Assembly (NCBI RefSeq): GCF_016725325.1
Contig: NZ_CP068083.1
Coordinates: 3,844,001 to 3,908,000 of the forward strand
Direction of reading: 5' to 3'
Length of the DNA: 64,000 nt
Origin: Sphingobacterium spiritivorum
GTDB taxonomy: Bacteria; Bacteroidota; Bacteroidia; Sphingobacteriales; Sphingobacteriaceae
A model generated the notes under the pieces. It did no database searches. It was given only the letters and a program-made list of their open reading frames with translations, and was not told the DNA's origin. Below are positions 27,460 to 36,336 of the stretch, piece by piece. Each line of letters opens with the position of its first letter. The first letter of the stretch is position 1. A program made the position numbers and the translations under genes.

Positions 27460-27563
27460 TTTTCAGGTCTCAATTTTGCCTGTCTTATAAAAATTAATTA
27501 AAACCCTTTGAAATATAGTGAACCTATTTAAGTTAGCAAACAGACCGATTTGATATAGTTAGC

Positions 27564-27755
27564 TTATTTATCTGCTTTTTTCTGATCTATGTTTTTTTCA
27601 TGCAGATATTCCCTTAGCCAGGAAATAACTGTCCTACTATGGGTAATTTTAAATTTCTCTTTGGCCTCATGAAGCCATAACTCGCCCTTCACTATGGCAC
27701 TCACCACATTTTCCTTTGTCTGTTTTGGATATCGATGCCTGTTTTTCTTTTCCAT
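27564..27755 (-). pseudogene. transposase OrfA-like helix-turn-helix fragment
   Basis: A 63-residue ORF from the ATG at 27755 (an ATG at 27782 would add nine residues). It begins with basic residues (MEKKNRHRYPKQTKENVV) and has a helix-turn-helix of the IS3/IS150 OrfA kind (EAKEKFKITHSRTVISWLREYL). There is no catalytic OrfB reading frame on either side and no inverted repeats that I can pair, so I treat it as a remnant rather than a live insertion sequence. It could alternatively be a small stand-alone regulator. Confidence 0.45.
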
Positions 27756-28057
27756 AATTCTCAATTTAAATTCGATAAGCATATTACAAGACTTTTATCT
27801 TCATTATGGTCATTGGACATCCCCTAAAAACTTATTTCCATATTCTTTATTACAAGAAATTAATTGGATTGGACCAAACAATCTGCTTCTGCAGGGCAAG
27901 CCAAGTTCCTTTCCATCGGTCAAAATCCAGATGTATTATACCATTAACTAATCATTATACAGTTGGGAGTGTCTTTGGGAGTAGAAGAGTTGGTAAAAAG
28001 GTAAAAATTTTCAAGAAGGCCTCTTTGGGGAGGATCGTAAAAAACCAATTAATTTTA

Positions 28058-28150
28058 ATGTCTTCTCTGAAAACCGCGATAGATTATGTGGCAATAGTGG
28101 TCGTGATACTAAGTGCACTTTTGGTGAAGTTAGTATCACAATCTAAGTAA
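28058..28150 (+). CDS. possible 30-residue hydrophobic peptide
   Basis: A short ORF with one transmembrane-like segment (YVAIVVVILSALLVKLV) and polar ends. It looks like a membrane micropeptide but has no supporting context and no obvious ribosome-binding site. The longer frame back to 27806 does not look coding. Confidence 0.2.
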   Translation: MSSLKTAIDYVAIVVVILSALLVKLVSQSK

Positions 28151-28449
28151 ACAAAAACCTTAAGCTAAAACTTGGATCTGATAATAAGTATAAGGCTGAG
28201 ACACTCCTTAAGTGTAATAAATGATTGTTTAAATCGTGACCCAATTCGTGACCTATATAAGTAAAAAAGAGGTAAATACTTGATAATTAAGTAAATTTTG
28301 TGTGTAAGCGTGAAGAAATTTCTTTCGAATGCTTATTGCCTATATTCTTAGACGGTTTGAAATTTTAATCCTAAATGGTATTTTTGAATTAAATATAAAA
28401 TAACAAAGATTTAAAACTGCCTGTACTCAACAGATGTGAATTTCAATAA

Positions 28450-31400
28450 TTACATTTTACTTTCAATATACCGATACAACTGCCCTGATGGAGTTGTAGC
28501 GTTTTGCGATAATATCTCTTTACATCCGAATAGAATAAAAACGTCTTTTGCACGAGATACGGCCACATTCAGCATGTTGACGCCTCTGTCATAGAAATAG
28601 CTTTTACCCAAATCATTAGTACCATAGGTAGCGGAAAATAGAACCACGGGACGTTCTGCTCCCTGTAAGGCATGTACGGTGCCTATGGTCAATCCGGAGA
28701 GGTTAATTCCTGCACGGCGTAACGTGAGGGCTAGTTCGTGTTTTTGTCCCGTAAAAGGGGTGATTATACCTACTATATCCGCTATGCGAAGCGTCTTTAG
28801 CGGTCTTTTTTCTTTTGCTGCGGTATTGTTTTCGATGTCCTGATAATGGCTAAGTAATTGCTGCTGATTAGCGAGTATCCATTGGGCTATGGTAGTGGCT
28901 TCTTCTGAATTTGCCCGACTTGTACCGCCTCTGATTACGGAGGTCCCGCTAACTGCATAAAATTGCATAGGGGCAAACGGACTATTTTTTGCCGAACCCT
29001 TTTTAGGCTCCAACAGACCATGATAGGCAAGACGGTTGCAATACTCAATGATTTCATCAAAACAGCGTCGGTGTTCGGTGAGCATCATACCGCGTTCCAT
29101 TTCGGGATATAATTGATATGGAGTGGTTTTCTGGGCGAGTTGCATCATACTACAGGCACTACTGAGAAAACCTTTGCTTTGTAGATTAGCTATTGATTTC
29201 TGGTCATTGATATCGGTTATTACTTTGTATCGATGTAGGTTGGCATGGTCTACTTTGGCAGGTACGTTCCATACGGGTTCTATTTGTAATGTGTCGCCTA
29301 CTACCAAGGCTCTTTTTGCCAATGCAAAAGTGGCTGCACCTACCTCTGGCGAAACTTGTCCGGCTTCGTCTACAATTAGCAGGTCTATGTAGTCCAGTAG
29401 GGGTGGTGTATCCCAGACGCTTCCTATTTCTGTGTTTCTGACAAGTTTTGAGTAGGAAAAGAATTTGGGCGCCATGAAAAATGTGGAGACAAAGCAGGGG
29501 CTCAACATGGCAAAGCGTTGCCAGCGTTTCCGGGCATCTCTTTCTCCGTTTCTGTACACCCGATCTTCCAGTATCACGTCTTTGGTGGCCATGATCCAGC
29601 GTCCTTCCCAATAATGGATGGCGAGGTAAAACAGGTCGTATTTTAATCCCATTTCCAGTTCATCATAGAAGAAAGTTTCTTTTTTTTTGTTTTCGGCCAT
29701 TTTAAATCCTTCGTCGTCTATGGGCGGATTGGACTTAATATTATTGTTTTGTTTCCAGCTTTTCCAGGCTTGTGAAAGCTTTTTGATTTGTTGGATTAAT
29801 TGCAGCTTTTCATCAAAAAAATGGTGGAAGGAACTGATTTTATAAAAGTTTACGGTGTCATAATTTACCGGACACTCACGGAATAATTGTTTTAGTCGGA
29901 TGGCTCTTTTTTCTTTTACAAAACGTAGAAATGAAAAGAGTTTTATCCAGAATGACTCCTGATCCAGATAATCGCTGAGTTTTCGTTCAATGTCTTTAAT
30001 GTTTGCTTCTATTTGGTCAAGTGCTTTTTCGTCTAATTTTTGTCCTGAGAATAAACCGCTGGAGGTTGTAGCTCCTAATTTTTGAAGGAGCATCGGTATT
30101 GTTTTGTATTGTTGCCATAGTTTGATGCCCTCCTGAAGCTCTTTTTGTTTATGTTGTAGCGTGGCTTGTAGTTGTTTGGTGATGTTCGAAACATTCAGTC
30201 CTTCTTGCTGAAGGTAACGTTGAGATTTTTCAATATAGGTTTGCTCTGCATTGGCCAGATAGTTAGGATTTTCTTTATCTGTATGTGCTCCGCTCAGCCT
30301 GCCTTTTTCACGTTTTAGATGGGGTATGCCTTCGGATACTATTTTGCTTTGTGAAGGCAAATAGAGTCCAAAACCTTTCAGATTTGGCAACCAGCGTTCA
30401 TACAACAGTCCCGGTTTTTGCGTCACGCTGAAAAAACTATCTATGATGTTGGTTACTGCCTGATTGTTGGTGGAACAGGCTACTATTACTGCGGGATCAT
30501 GACCTTTTACGGCACTTTGTACCACTTCGTTTGCTACGATGCTTTGTAATAGGGTTGTTTTTCCGGTTCCGGGCGGGCCGTTTACGGCTAGTACTTCGCC
30601 TTTTTGTAAGGTTTGGAAGTGGTAAAGCGATTTTCTCTGTGAAATGGAGAGGGGATAGGCATGTGCCATCTGACCAAGATGAGTGGCAGATGTGTCTTCA
30701 AAGTCGTTGGTGGTTAATAAAGATCTTAGTTTTGTATTGGATCTGTCTACCAGTTTTTCCAATAACGGCGGTACTTTTTTTTCACGGATCAGGTAGTCGT
30801 ATAGTTTTATGATACCGTCTGCTGCAGCTGTAAGGTTTTCATGGGCAACTATGGTGTTTGAGAAACTGACGGTATGGTTTTCTGAAACATATTCCTGTAG
30901 TTGCATTCTGGTAATCAGTTGGAAACAATCTTGAATATATTTCCAATATTCAGCCCATCCTGCTTCATCTGCAAAGGGTCTGGCAAATGCGCTGTCTATT
31001 TTATCTACGTCCGAAAAAATAAAATTTACGGCTTCATTTACCTGGGGCTCCAGATGTATGCGTGGAATGTAAGGGAAGGTGTCTTCATCGGGTTTTAAGA
31101 ATCCGCTTCTGCTGAGTAGGGCTCTGATCCAGAATGGATAACTGATGCCTGTTTCTCCGGAGTATATGGTGTATTCCGGATCGGGGCTTACTCTGAATGG
31201 GGCTATCAGGATACTGGTTTCTTCTAATCTTTCCCAATCCGGATCATTTTTGTTTGATCGGCCTTTTGCTTCGTTTTGTTTTTTCTCAACGTCATCGAGT
31301 AATGTTGCTGCAGATGCTGAAGGCACATAGCCTTTGGCATAGTCAATAGGCAGATTATGCAGGTGTATGGTTTTGTCTACCTTTATTTCTACACGTGAGC

Positions 31401-31458
31401 CATCGGCCAGGGTATTGCGCCAGTATTCTAATAATTGTATTTGATCTTTGTGAGCCAT
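28450..31458 (-). CDS. SF1B helicase/ATPase, UPF1/DNA2-like
   Basis: A 1002-residue superfamily 1 helicase-type ATPase. Walker A GPPGTGKT lies at 294-301, motif II LLIVDEAGQ near residue 697, motif III VVGDTLQIEPV, and motifs V/VI TIGTVHALQGAERPVV and NVAVSRAKD near the C-terminus. Between motifs I and II is a long insertion (about 350-640) with coiled-coil character. The 290-residue N-terminal region is not a nuclease I can recognise. SF1 helicases of this build are frequent in defence islands, but I cannot match this one to a named system. It lies downstream of jetD in the same orientation, separated by 620 bp with a terminator and repeat, so it is probably transcribed on its own. Confidence 0.85.
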   Translation of the reverse strand: MAHKDQIQLLEYWRNTLADGSRVEIKVDKTIHLHNLPIDYAKGYVPSASAATLLDDVEKKQNEAKGRSNKNDPDWERLEETSILIAPFRVSPDPEYTIYSGETGISYPFWIRALLSRSGFLKPDEDTFPYIPRIHLEPQVNEAVNFIFSDVDKIDSAFARPFADEAGWAEYWKYIQDCFQLITRMQLQEYVSENHTVSFSNTIVAHENLTAAADGIIKLYDYLIREKKVPPLLEKLVDRSNTKLRSLLTTNDFEDTSATHLGQMAHAYPLSISQRKSLYHFQTLQKGEVLAVNGPPGTGKTTLLQSIVANEVVQSAVKGHDPAVIVACSTNNQAVTNIIDSFFSVTQKPGLLYERWLPNLKGFGLYLPSQSKIVSEGIPHLKREKGRLSGAHTDKENPNYLANAEQTYIEKSQRYLQQEGLNVSNITKQLQATLQHKQKELQEGIKLWQQYKTIPMLLQKLGATTSSGLFSGQKLDEKALDQIEANIKDIERKLSDYLDQESFWIKLFSFLRFVKEKRAIRLKQLFRECPVNYDTVNFYKISSFHHFFDEKLQLIQQIKKLSQAWKSWKQNNNIKSNPPIDDEGFKMAENKKKETFFYDELEMGLKYDLFYLAIHYWEGRWIMATKDVILEDRVYRNGERDARKRWQRFAMLSPCFVSTFFMAPKFFSYSKLVRNTEIGSVWDTPPLLDYIDLLIVDEAGQVSPEVGAATFALAKRALVVGDTLQIEPVWNVPAKVDHANLHRYKVITDINDQKSIANLQSKGFLSSACSMMQLAQKTTPYQLYPEMERGMMLTEHRRCFDEIIEYCNRLAYHGLLEPKKGSAKNSPFAPMQFYAVSGTSVIRGGTSRANSEEATTIAQWILANQQQLLSHYQDIENNTAAKEKRPLKTLRIADIVGIITPFTGQKHELALTLRRAGINLSGLTIGTVHALQGAERPVVLFSATYGTNDLGKSYFYDRGVNMLNVAVSRAKDVFILFGCKEILSQNATTPSGQLYRYIESKM

Positions 31459-31508
31459 TGTATGTGTGAACCGATCGCCTGATTAAACTTGGATTAAAGC
31501 ATTAATAT

Positions 31509-31620
31509 AGTATTTTAATATGATTTTAGATTCTTTTTGCGTCTGATAGAATTTAAAAATGTTGTTTAAATTCCGAAAGTAAGGTTATTGGCGAATGTGT
31601 TTTTACGGGAAACCATAATT
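31509..31620. repeat. left copy of island-flanking direct repeat
   Basis: The core at 31564-31620 matches 50374-50430 at 50 of 57 positions by my count, without gaps. Upstream, 31509-31528 matches the other copy at 18 of 20, with a gapped AT-rich stretch between. The core contains a degenerate form (TTACGGGAAACCATAA) of the palindrome that is perfect in the right copy. It lies about 50-160 bp upstream of the SF1 helicase start. Confidence 0.8.
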
Positions 31621-31797
31621 AATGGTTTTTATGAGAAGCAATATAAGACTTTTTGTTGGCTTATTGGCTTGAGACTTTAATAGGAAAGAGGGGAGGCTTA
31701 GATTATATTGTAGAATTATTATATTCTGTTCTAGATGGATTTATATAAATATGAACTAGATAACGCTATGTAAACGTGAATATATAAGAATATAAAC

Positions 31798-31832
31798 AAA
31801 AAGTCTGCAAACATTATATTTGCAGACTTTTT
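31798..31832. terminator. strong bidirectional terminator downstream of jetD
   Basis: Perfect 14-bp stem AAAAAGTCTGCAAA / TTTGCAGACTTTTT with a 7-nt loop; both strands end in a T run. It is about 245 bp past the jetD stop and would end the long defence operon before the helicase gene. Confidence 0.85.
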
Positions 31833-31871
31833 TTGTGGAGTGGATGGAGGCTCAGATGAACCCTCAGATGA

Positions 31872-32021
31872 ACCCTTATATCCCTCTTATACTTCTTTAA
31901 ACGGCTAAAAAATAAGGATGAAAATTCTGTAAAGCAAAATTTTATAGGAGAGAATCTTAGTGCTGTGGGCAAGTCAAAGGAAGTGTCTAAGCCAAAAAAG
32001 AGGAAAGGATTACGTTCGTAA
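31872..32021 (+). pseudogene. possible C-terminal remnant of a lost gene
   Basis: A 49-codon frame open from a TGA at 31869 to TAA at 32019-32021, ending in a basic tail (SKPKKRKGLRS) of the kind seen at the C-terminus of relaxases and other DNA-binding proteins. It has no start codon at its left and faces the opposite way to its neighbours. It may be the tail of a mobile-element gene cut by the island's arrival. Weak evidence. Confidence 0.25.
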
Positions 32022-32078
32022 CCAGAAACTATGAATCTATTAATTTTAGTCAATTATAAACAGAAAATACGAAACGAT

Positions 32079-33053
32079 TTATTTTAACCGTGTATTATAA
32101 TAATACATATCCTTTAATACATTCGTTTCCTCTTCAATCCACAGATCTTCTTTAATGAGTTTGGTTATTATTTCTTGTTCGTTGGATGAGAATACCTCTT
32201 TATCTAATCCAGAAAAAGGAACTTTGTAATTCCACCTGCTGTTGTGCTTGAAAGAATCTGATGGAAGGTATTGGTGCGGGGATGGAGGAGTCAGGATTTG
32301 GATTTCTGCGCCTCGGTTTTTTAGTTTACGCTTAATGCGTTGGAATATTTCTAATCCATGAAAATCCCAGTCGCAACTGTAATACATTGGGTATGCCAGT
32401 TCCATTTCATCAATATTGTCTAAAATTGTGATATTGTTTCCGCCCACATGCCATAGCTTAACTTCCAGTTCTTTAGCGTTCCAGGGCTGTTTGAGGAAGG
32501 ATTTGTTTTCACAGAGTATAATGGCTTTTGGGGTGGGATAATCAACAACCAGTCTGTATTGCAGGTCTTTTGAGGTTTGCGGAAATTCATCTATTTCCAG
32601 GATTTTCAGTACTGCGTTGCGAACGCTGTTCCTGAATTTCAAATATTTTGAGCCTGCATAATCAAACACTTTACCCGAAAAGTCCTCTATGTTTGTGAGG
32701 TTGCCTCTGAGTTCATTCCTGCTTTCGTAAATAACCATCAAGGTACGGATATCTTCTTCGGTGAAATTTTTACCGCCGTCTGGTCGGATGCCTACCTGAT
32801 TAAGAAAGTTGTAGTAGTATTGGTAAGCAGATTGAAAATTGGCTTCGTAATATTCTTCATAGCCATCGCCTGCAACCAGAACATTGCTATTGCCCTTTTT
32901 TTGGGCAATCAGTTCTGTTTGTGTCATTAAGTAACGGATATAGTCTACCTGTTGAATTTTCGCTGTCGTTTTCTTTTTTTCATACAGGTCATTCAGGGCT
33001 TTTAATACGGGCCATGTAAAATCCTTACTATGTAGTTTCTTCAAAGATTTCAT
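32079..33053 (-). CDS. jetD: Wadjet JetD, Toprim nuclease (DUF3322/DUF2220-like)
   Basis: 324 residues, the nuclease subunit of Wadjet, which cleaves circular DNA such as plasmids. The N-terminal part (1-165) is helical; the C-terminal Toprim/topo VI A-like domain has E182 in AIILCENKSFL and D228-x-D230 in CDWDFHGLEIF, the metal-binding triad expected for JetD. The start at 33053 overlaps the end of jetC by 26 bp, giving translational coupling. It is the last gene of the operon. In known Wadjet the SMC motor extrudes DNA loops, and JetD cuts when the whole circle has been drawn in. Confidence 0.9.
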   Translation of the reverse strand: MKSLKKLHSKDFTWPVLKALNDLYEKKKTTAKIQQVDYIRYLMTQTELIAQKKGNSNVLVAGDGYEEYYEANFQSAYQYYYNFLNQVGIRPDGGKNFTEEDIRTLMVIYESRNELRGNLTNIEDFSGKVFDYAGSKYLKFRNSVRNAVLKILEIDEFPQTSKDLQYRLVVDYPTPKAIILCENKSFLKQPWNAKELEVKLWHVGGNNITILDNIDEMELAYPMYYSCDWDFHGLEIFQRIKRKLKNRGAEIQILTPPSPHQYLPSDSFKHNSRWNYKVPFSGLDKEVFSSNEQEIITKLIKEDLWIEEETNVLKDMYYYNTRLK

Positions 33054-36000
33054 TGATATTTTCTGTTAATTGTCCTCTGTGGAAGATGCCTAGTGGTGGC
33101 ACATAGGTTAGGCCATTTGCATCTTTATTGTCATGCATGATATAGATATATTGTCCTTCGTCATTAATGTCGCCCGCAGTTTCAATTGACATGGTAACGA
33201 TTTGGTACTGTTCTTTTTTTGCCAGTTTATGCAACATTTCGTAATTGCTTCCCAAACCTTCTGCCTCATCAATAGGCATAATCCGTATTCCCGTGCGGCC
33301 TTCATCTTCAATGAGTGATAGTCTGGCAAGGCAGAGCAGTGCATTGGCGGTATAGGTTTGTCCATTGCTTCCCGAATTTTTTTGCCCGTCTTGCTTGATT
33401 TCAAAAAGGAGATCAAAATAAGAGCGTGGGTTGAGCAGGTCGTTTACTGTAGCTTCTCTTGTTCCGTTTGCTTCGCGGAATACACTAATCATGATGTCGT
33501 CAATGTCTTGTTTGTTATTTGTTGCAAATAGGCCTGTTTCCTGCATTTCGTTGGTGAGTCGTTTTCTGAAAACTTTCATCCAATCGTCTGGATATCCAGT
33601 AGCTGGTGCATGTTGCAGTGTTGCATAATTAGCTCCTGTAATCTTATTTTTTGACAGGTAGTCGCTTATTTTCTGGACCTTGGTCAGATATCCGTTATAG
33701 ATCGTAGTTAATTCTTTAAAAGTATTGTGCAGGATTTCTATTTTTCTGGAGCCAATGCGCTGCAAATCGTTTGTGAGTTCGGTCAGTCGCTTTTCAATCT
33801 GCTCGCCAATCAGTTCTTCTTGTATTTGTTGTGTAGGGAAAACGGTAGGCAATAGTTTGTTGGCGAGTACGCCTACGGAGTAGTCTTTTAAAATGGTCTT
33901 GTCTTCTATTTCTTCTGAGGCGGAGTCGTAGGTGGCTTTGAATTTACTATAAGCATCCGTACTCGGTGTTTCTGCTGGTTGTTGTTCTATTTTAATCAAA
34001 TCCTGCTCGGCAATAAAATCACGATGGTGCTCTCCTGCAAATTTTATCTTTGCCTCATCAAGTTTAAAAATACTGGTATTGTAGCTGTTTTGGTACTGTT
34101 CAAATCGTGTTTTAGCTTCTGTATGTTCTGTATTAATGGCATTATGCATTTCGTAAAGCTTGTTGATAGGCGGATTGGTTTTAAACAGATCATCTTCCAT
34201 TTTATGAATTTTTGGAAGTGTTATTTTTTCAGCTTTTATAAGGTTTTCTAAGTCTGTTTCAAAGTAGAGAAGCTCGCTTTCTTCTGTCTTAGCCAGGTGG
34301 TCAAAGTCGGTTGAACCGTATTGTTTGACCATATAGCTTTCAATCTGATCAATTTTTTCCTGATTGTCCTTGTTTTGTTGCTTACTGTGACTATACTTGG
34401 CAAAAGCTATTTCATGGGCTTCATTACGCTCCTTATAAGTTATTAGATGTTGTTCGGCATCATGAAAAACAGATAGGTATTTTTCCAGTTCTGAGGCTGT
34501 AAGTTCTGCAATTTCATCGATTTTGGTAAATAGTTCCTCTTCACTGGTTTTGTAAAGGGAAATTACTTTTTCTAATGCAGGATAGCTTTCCAGTTTTTCT
34601 TTTAGATTTTGTAGGTTTTGTTGTTGCTGCTCCAGATTTTTAAGCTGTTGTTTCAAGGCGTCAAGCGGTTCTCTGTCCAGTTTGATCTGGTTGGCAGGTA
34701 CGTTGAGGTGCTGTTTGGGTACATTGCTTATAAATTCATGAATGCCTTTTAATTCCAGCCAAAATCCATTTTCGTCTGCTTCGAAAGTAAGCGGTTCTTT
34801 AAATAGTTTTTCAGGAAAGGGTAGGTAGCGTTCTTGTGGCGGATTGGGCGCTGTCCGCGATAGGGGTTGAAAATGGATGAGCAGGCTTTCTTGTTCAAGC
34901 GTGAGCGGCAAATCGAGCTGTTCTATTGCCCAATGGGCCAGTGAAGCTGGATTGTCCAAATCTGAGAAGACAAGTTGAGTGTTCAGTTTGCTGATAGCTT
35001 CTTCAAAGTCCTTCAATTTTTGCAAAGTCAATTTTCCTGCGGTTGCATAGTTATTGTACCAGTCAGATTGTTCAAATTGCTGTTGCAGTTTGTTTTCCGT
35101 AAGAAATTTTTCGAATGCTTTTAGATTTTCTGCGTCTGCTATTTTGGAGCGTTCTGTCTGGTGCCATTGTCTGATGGCATCAGCATCTTGTCGGTCTTCG
35201 GTAAGCCAGCTGTTTACTTTATCTATGCTGCCTTTGTATTTGGTGCTTTCATCGAGCAGTTTTTTGGCTTGTTGCCATTCTATTTCAAATTTTTCTTTTT
35301 CCTGCTCTGCATTTTTGTTATTGTTTTTTAATTCGAAAAGGATTTTATGTTGGTCTTTGATGTCGGTTAGTTTAACATTGGCCAGTTTCTTTTTGGTCAG
35401 GAGCCTTTTGATCTGCGTGGTTTGATAGTCTTGCGTAGCCTGGTTGAGTTTTGCAGCATAGCGCTCGTTTTCTTGATACCAGAAACTGACGTTTTCCAGA
35501 CTGAATTGTTTTTTCAGCTGACTGTAGGTGTTGAAATCCCGCAACACGTGTTCTATTTTTTGCTCTTTGTTTCTAATAGTGGCTATTTCTTCCAGCAGGC
35601 GTTGGTGTTGCTGTTGGTCTACATTAATGTTTTGTACTTCTTCTTGGTATTTGGTAACAAGCTGTTTATGGTCGCTGTCACCAAACAGGAATGTTTTGAG
35701 GACGTCTGAATCGGTAAAAAAACCTTTTCCTCTGGAGAAGGCTCGAATAATTGCGGCATAGCTTTTCAGGCTTTGGAGGTTTTGGCTAAGGTCTACGGCG
35801 AGTATGCCATTGTTAAAAAGCAGGTGATGGTATTTTTTATTGTTTACTCCTTTGAGATAGCCTTTTTCCGAAAATCTTTTCTCCAGATTTTCCAGTGTTT
35901 CGATTTGTCCATCCAGCAACAGGTCTTTGTAAAATAGGGGTTCATTCATGGGCAGGAGTGTTTCGTCAAAATCGTAGCCTGCCTGTATGATGAAAAATTG

Positions 36001-36336
36001 CATTTGGGTGCTGGTGGTGTCCAGATAGCCTCCCAGAGTGATGTATTTGCGGGCTTGTATCTCGATGTTGATAAAAATATAGCCTCGTCCGTATTTGCTT
36101 CCACTATTTTTGAGGACAAGACCACTTGTGTCTCTATTGCTTACGCCTTCTGTTCCTGATTTGAATACACGGGAGCCTACCAGAAGCAGTTGAATAAAAT
36201 CGGCAATCAGGCTTTTGCCGCTTCCGCTTTCGCCACTAAAATCGGTGCGGAAGTCATTAAAACGGTAGTCGCAGTTAAAGTGCTGCCTGATGTTGAGGGT
36301 TGACAGACTATAGATTTTGGGTTGAAATTTAGCCAT
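33028..36336 (-). CDS. jetC: Wadjet JetC, SMC/SbcC-like ATPase
   Basis: 1102 residues. Walker A GESGSGKS is at 35-42, close to the N-terminus as in SMC proteins, followed by two long coiled-coil regions (about 230-460 and 560-860) around a hinge-like middle. The C-terminal half carries a signature-like SGSNGQTYTANALLCLARL and a Walker B-type IMPIDEAEGLG. This is the loop-extruding motor of Wadjet. It overlaps jetB by 8 bp and jetD by 26 bp. The head and tail halves are both intact with no frameshift. Confidence 0.92.
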   Translation of the reverse strand: MAKFQPKIYSLSTLNIRQHFNCDYRFNDFRTDFSGESGSGKSLIADFIQLLLVGSRVFKSGTEGVSNRDTSGLVLKNSGSKYGRGYIFINIEIQARKYITLGGYLDTTSTQMQFFIIQAGYDFDETLLPMNEPLFYKDLLLDGQIETLENLEKRFSEKGYLKGVNNKKYHHLLFNNGILAVDLSQNLQSLKSYAAIIRAFSRGKGFFTDSDVLKTFLFGDSDHKQLVTKYQEEVQNINVDQQQHQRLLEEIATIRNKEQKIEHVLRDFNTYSQLKKQFSLENVSFWYQENERYAAKLNQATQDYQTTQIKRLLTKKKLANVKLTDIKDQHKILFELKNNNKNAEQEKEKFEIEWQQAKKLLDESTKYKGSIDKVNSWLTEDRQDADAIRQWHQTERSKIADAENLKAFEKFLTENKLQQQFEQSDWYNNYATAGKLTLQKLKDFEEAISKLNTQLVFSDLDNPASLAHWAIEQLDLPLTLEQESLLIHFQPLSRTAPNPPQERYLPFPEKLFKEPLTFEADENGFWLELKGIHEFISNVPKQHLNVPANQIKLDREPLDALKQQLKNLEQQQQNLQNLKEKLESYPALEKVISLYKTSEEELFTKIDEIAELTASELEKYLSVFHDAEQHLITYKERNEAHEIAFAKYSHSKQQNKDNQEKIDQIESYMVKQYGSTDFDHLAKTEESELLYFETDLENLIKAEKITLPKIHKMEDDLFKTNPPINKLYEMHNAINTEHTEAKTRFEQYQNSYNTSIFKLDEAKIKFAGEHHRDFIAEQDLIKIEQQPAETPSTDAYSKFKATYDSASEEIEDKTILKDYSVGVLANKLLPTVFPTQQIQEELIGEQIEKRLTELTNDLQRIGSRKIEILHNTFKELTTIYNGYLTKVQKISDYLSKNKITGANYATLQHAPATGYPDDWMKVFRKRLTNEMQETGLFATNNKQDIDDIMISVFREANGTREATVNDLLNPRSYFDLLFEIKQDGQKNSGSNGQTYTANALLCLARLSLIEDEGRTGIRIMPIDEAEGLGSNYEMLHKLAKKEQYQIVTMSIETAGDINDEGQYIYIMHDNKDANGLTYVPPLGIFHRGQLTENINEIFEETT

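Larger units (their letters stand above)
27460..28449. other. gene-poor region with mobile-element debris
   Basis: About 990 bp between the M16 operon and the SF1 helicase. It contains one transposase-type helix-turn-helix fragment (27564-27755), a 30-codon hydrophobic ORF (28058-28150), and an 8-bp direct repeat TCGTGACC at 28234-28241 and 28246-28253. No intact gene of ordinary length is seen. It marks the left edge of the island. Confidence 0.5.
31459..32078. other. spacer between helicase and Wadjet genes
   Basis: Holds, left to right, the left copy of the island repeat (31509-31620), AT-rich sequence, a strong bidirectional terminator (31798-31832), a 12-bp tandem duplication (31851-31874) and a possible C-terminal gene remnant (31872-32021). 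No intact gene is supported; a 79-residue minus-strand ORF across 31814-32053 looks spurious. Confidence 0.5.

Noticed and set aside
27806..28150. 114-residue plus-strand frame.
   Set aside because: Its first 80 residues have no coding character; only the last 30 codons form a plausible membrane peptide, listed at low confidence.
28234..28253. TCGTGACC direct repeat as an origin iteron or recombinase site.
   Set aside because: Only two copies, no AT-rich unwinding element with a replication gene and no integrase nearby.
31833..31874. Possible degenerate tRNA or tmRNA 3' end (TGTGGAG after the terminator, GGTTCATC-like T-loop on the minus strand).
   Set aside because: Only a few bases agree with the ssrA 3' end and no cloverleaf can be built; similarity is at chance level.
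31814..32053. 79-residue minus-strand ORF beside the terminator.
   Set aside because: It begins and ends in AT-rich intergenic sequence, crosses the terminator region and 12-bp duplication, and has no protein-like pattern.
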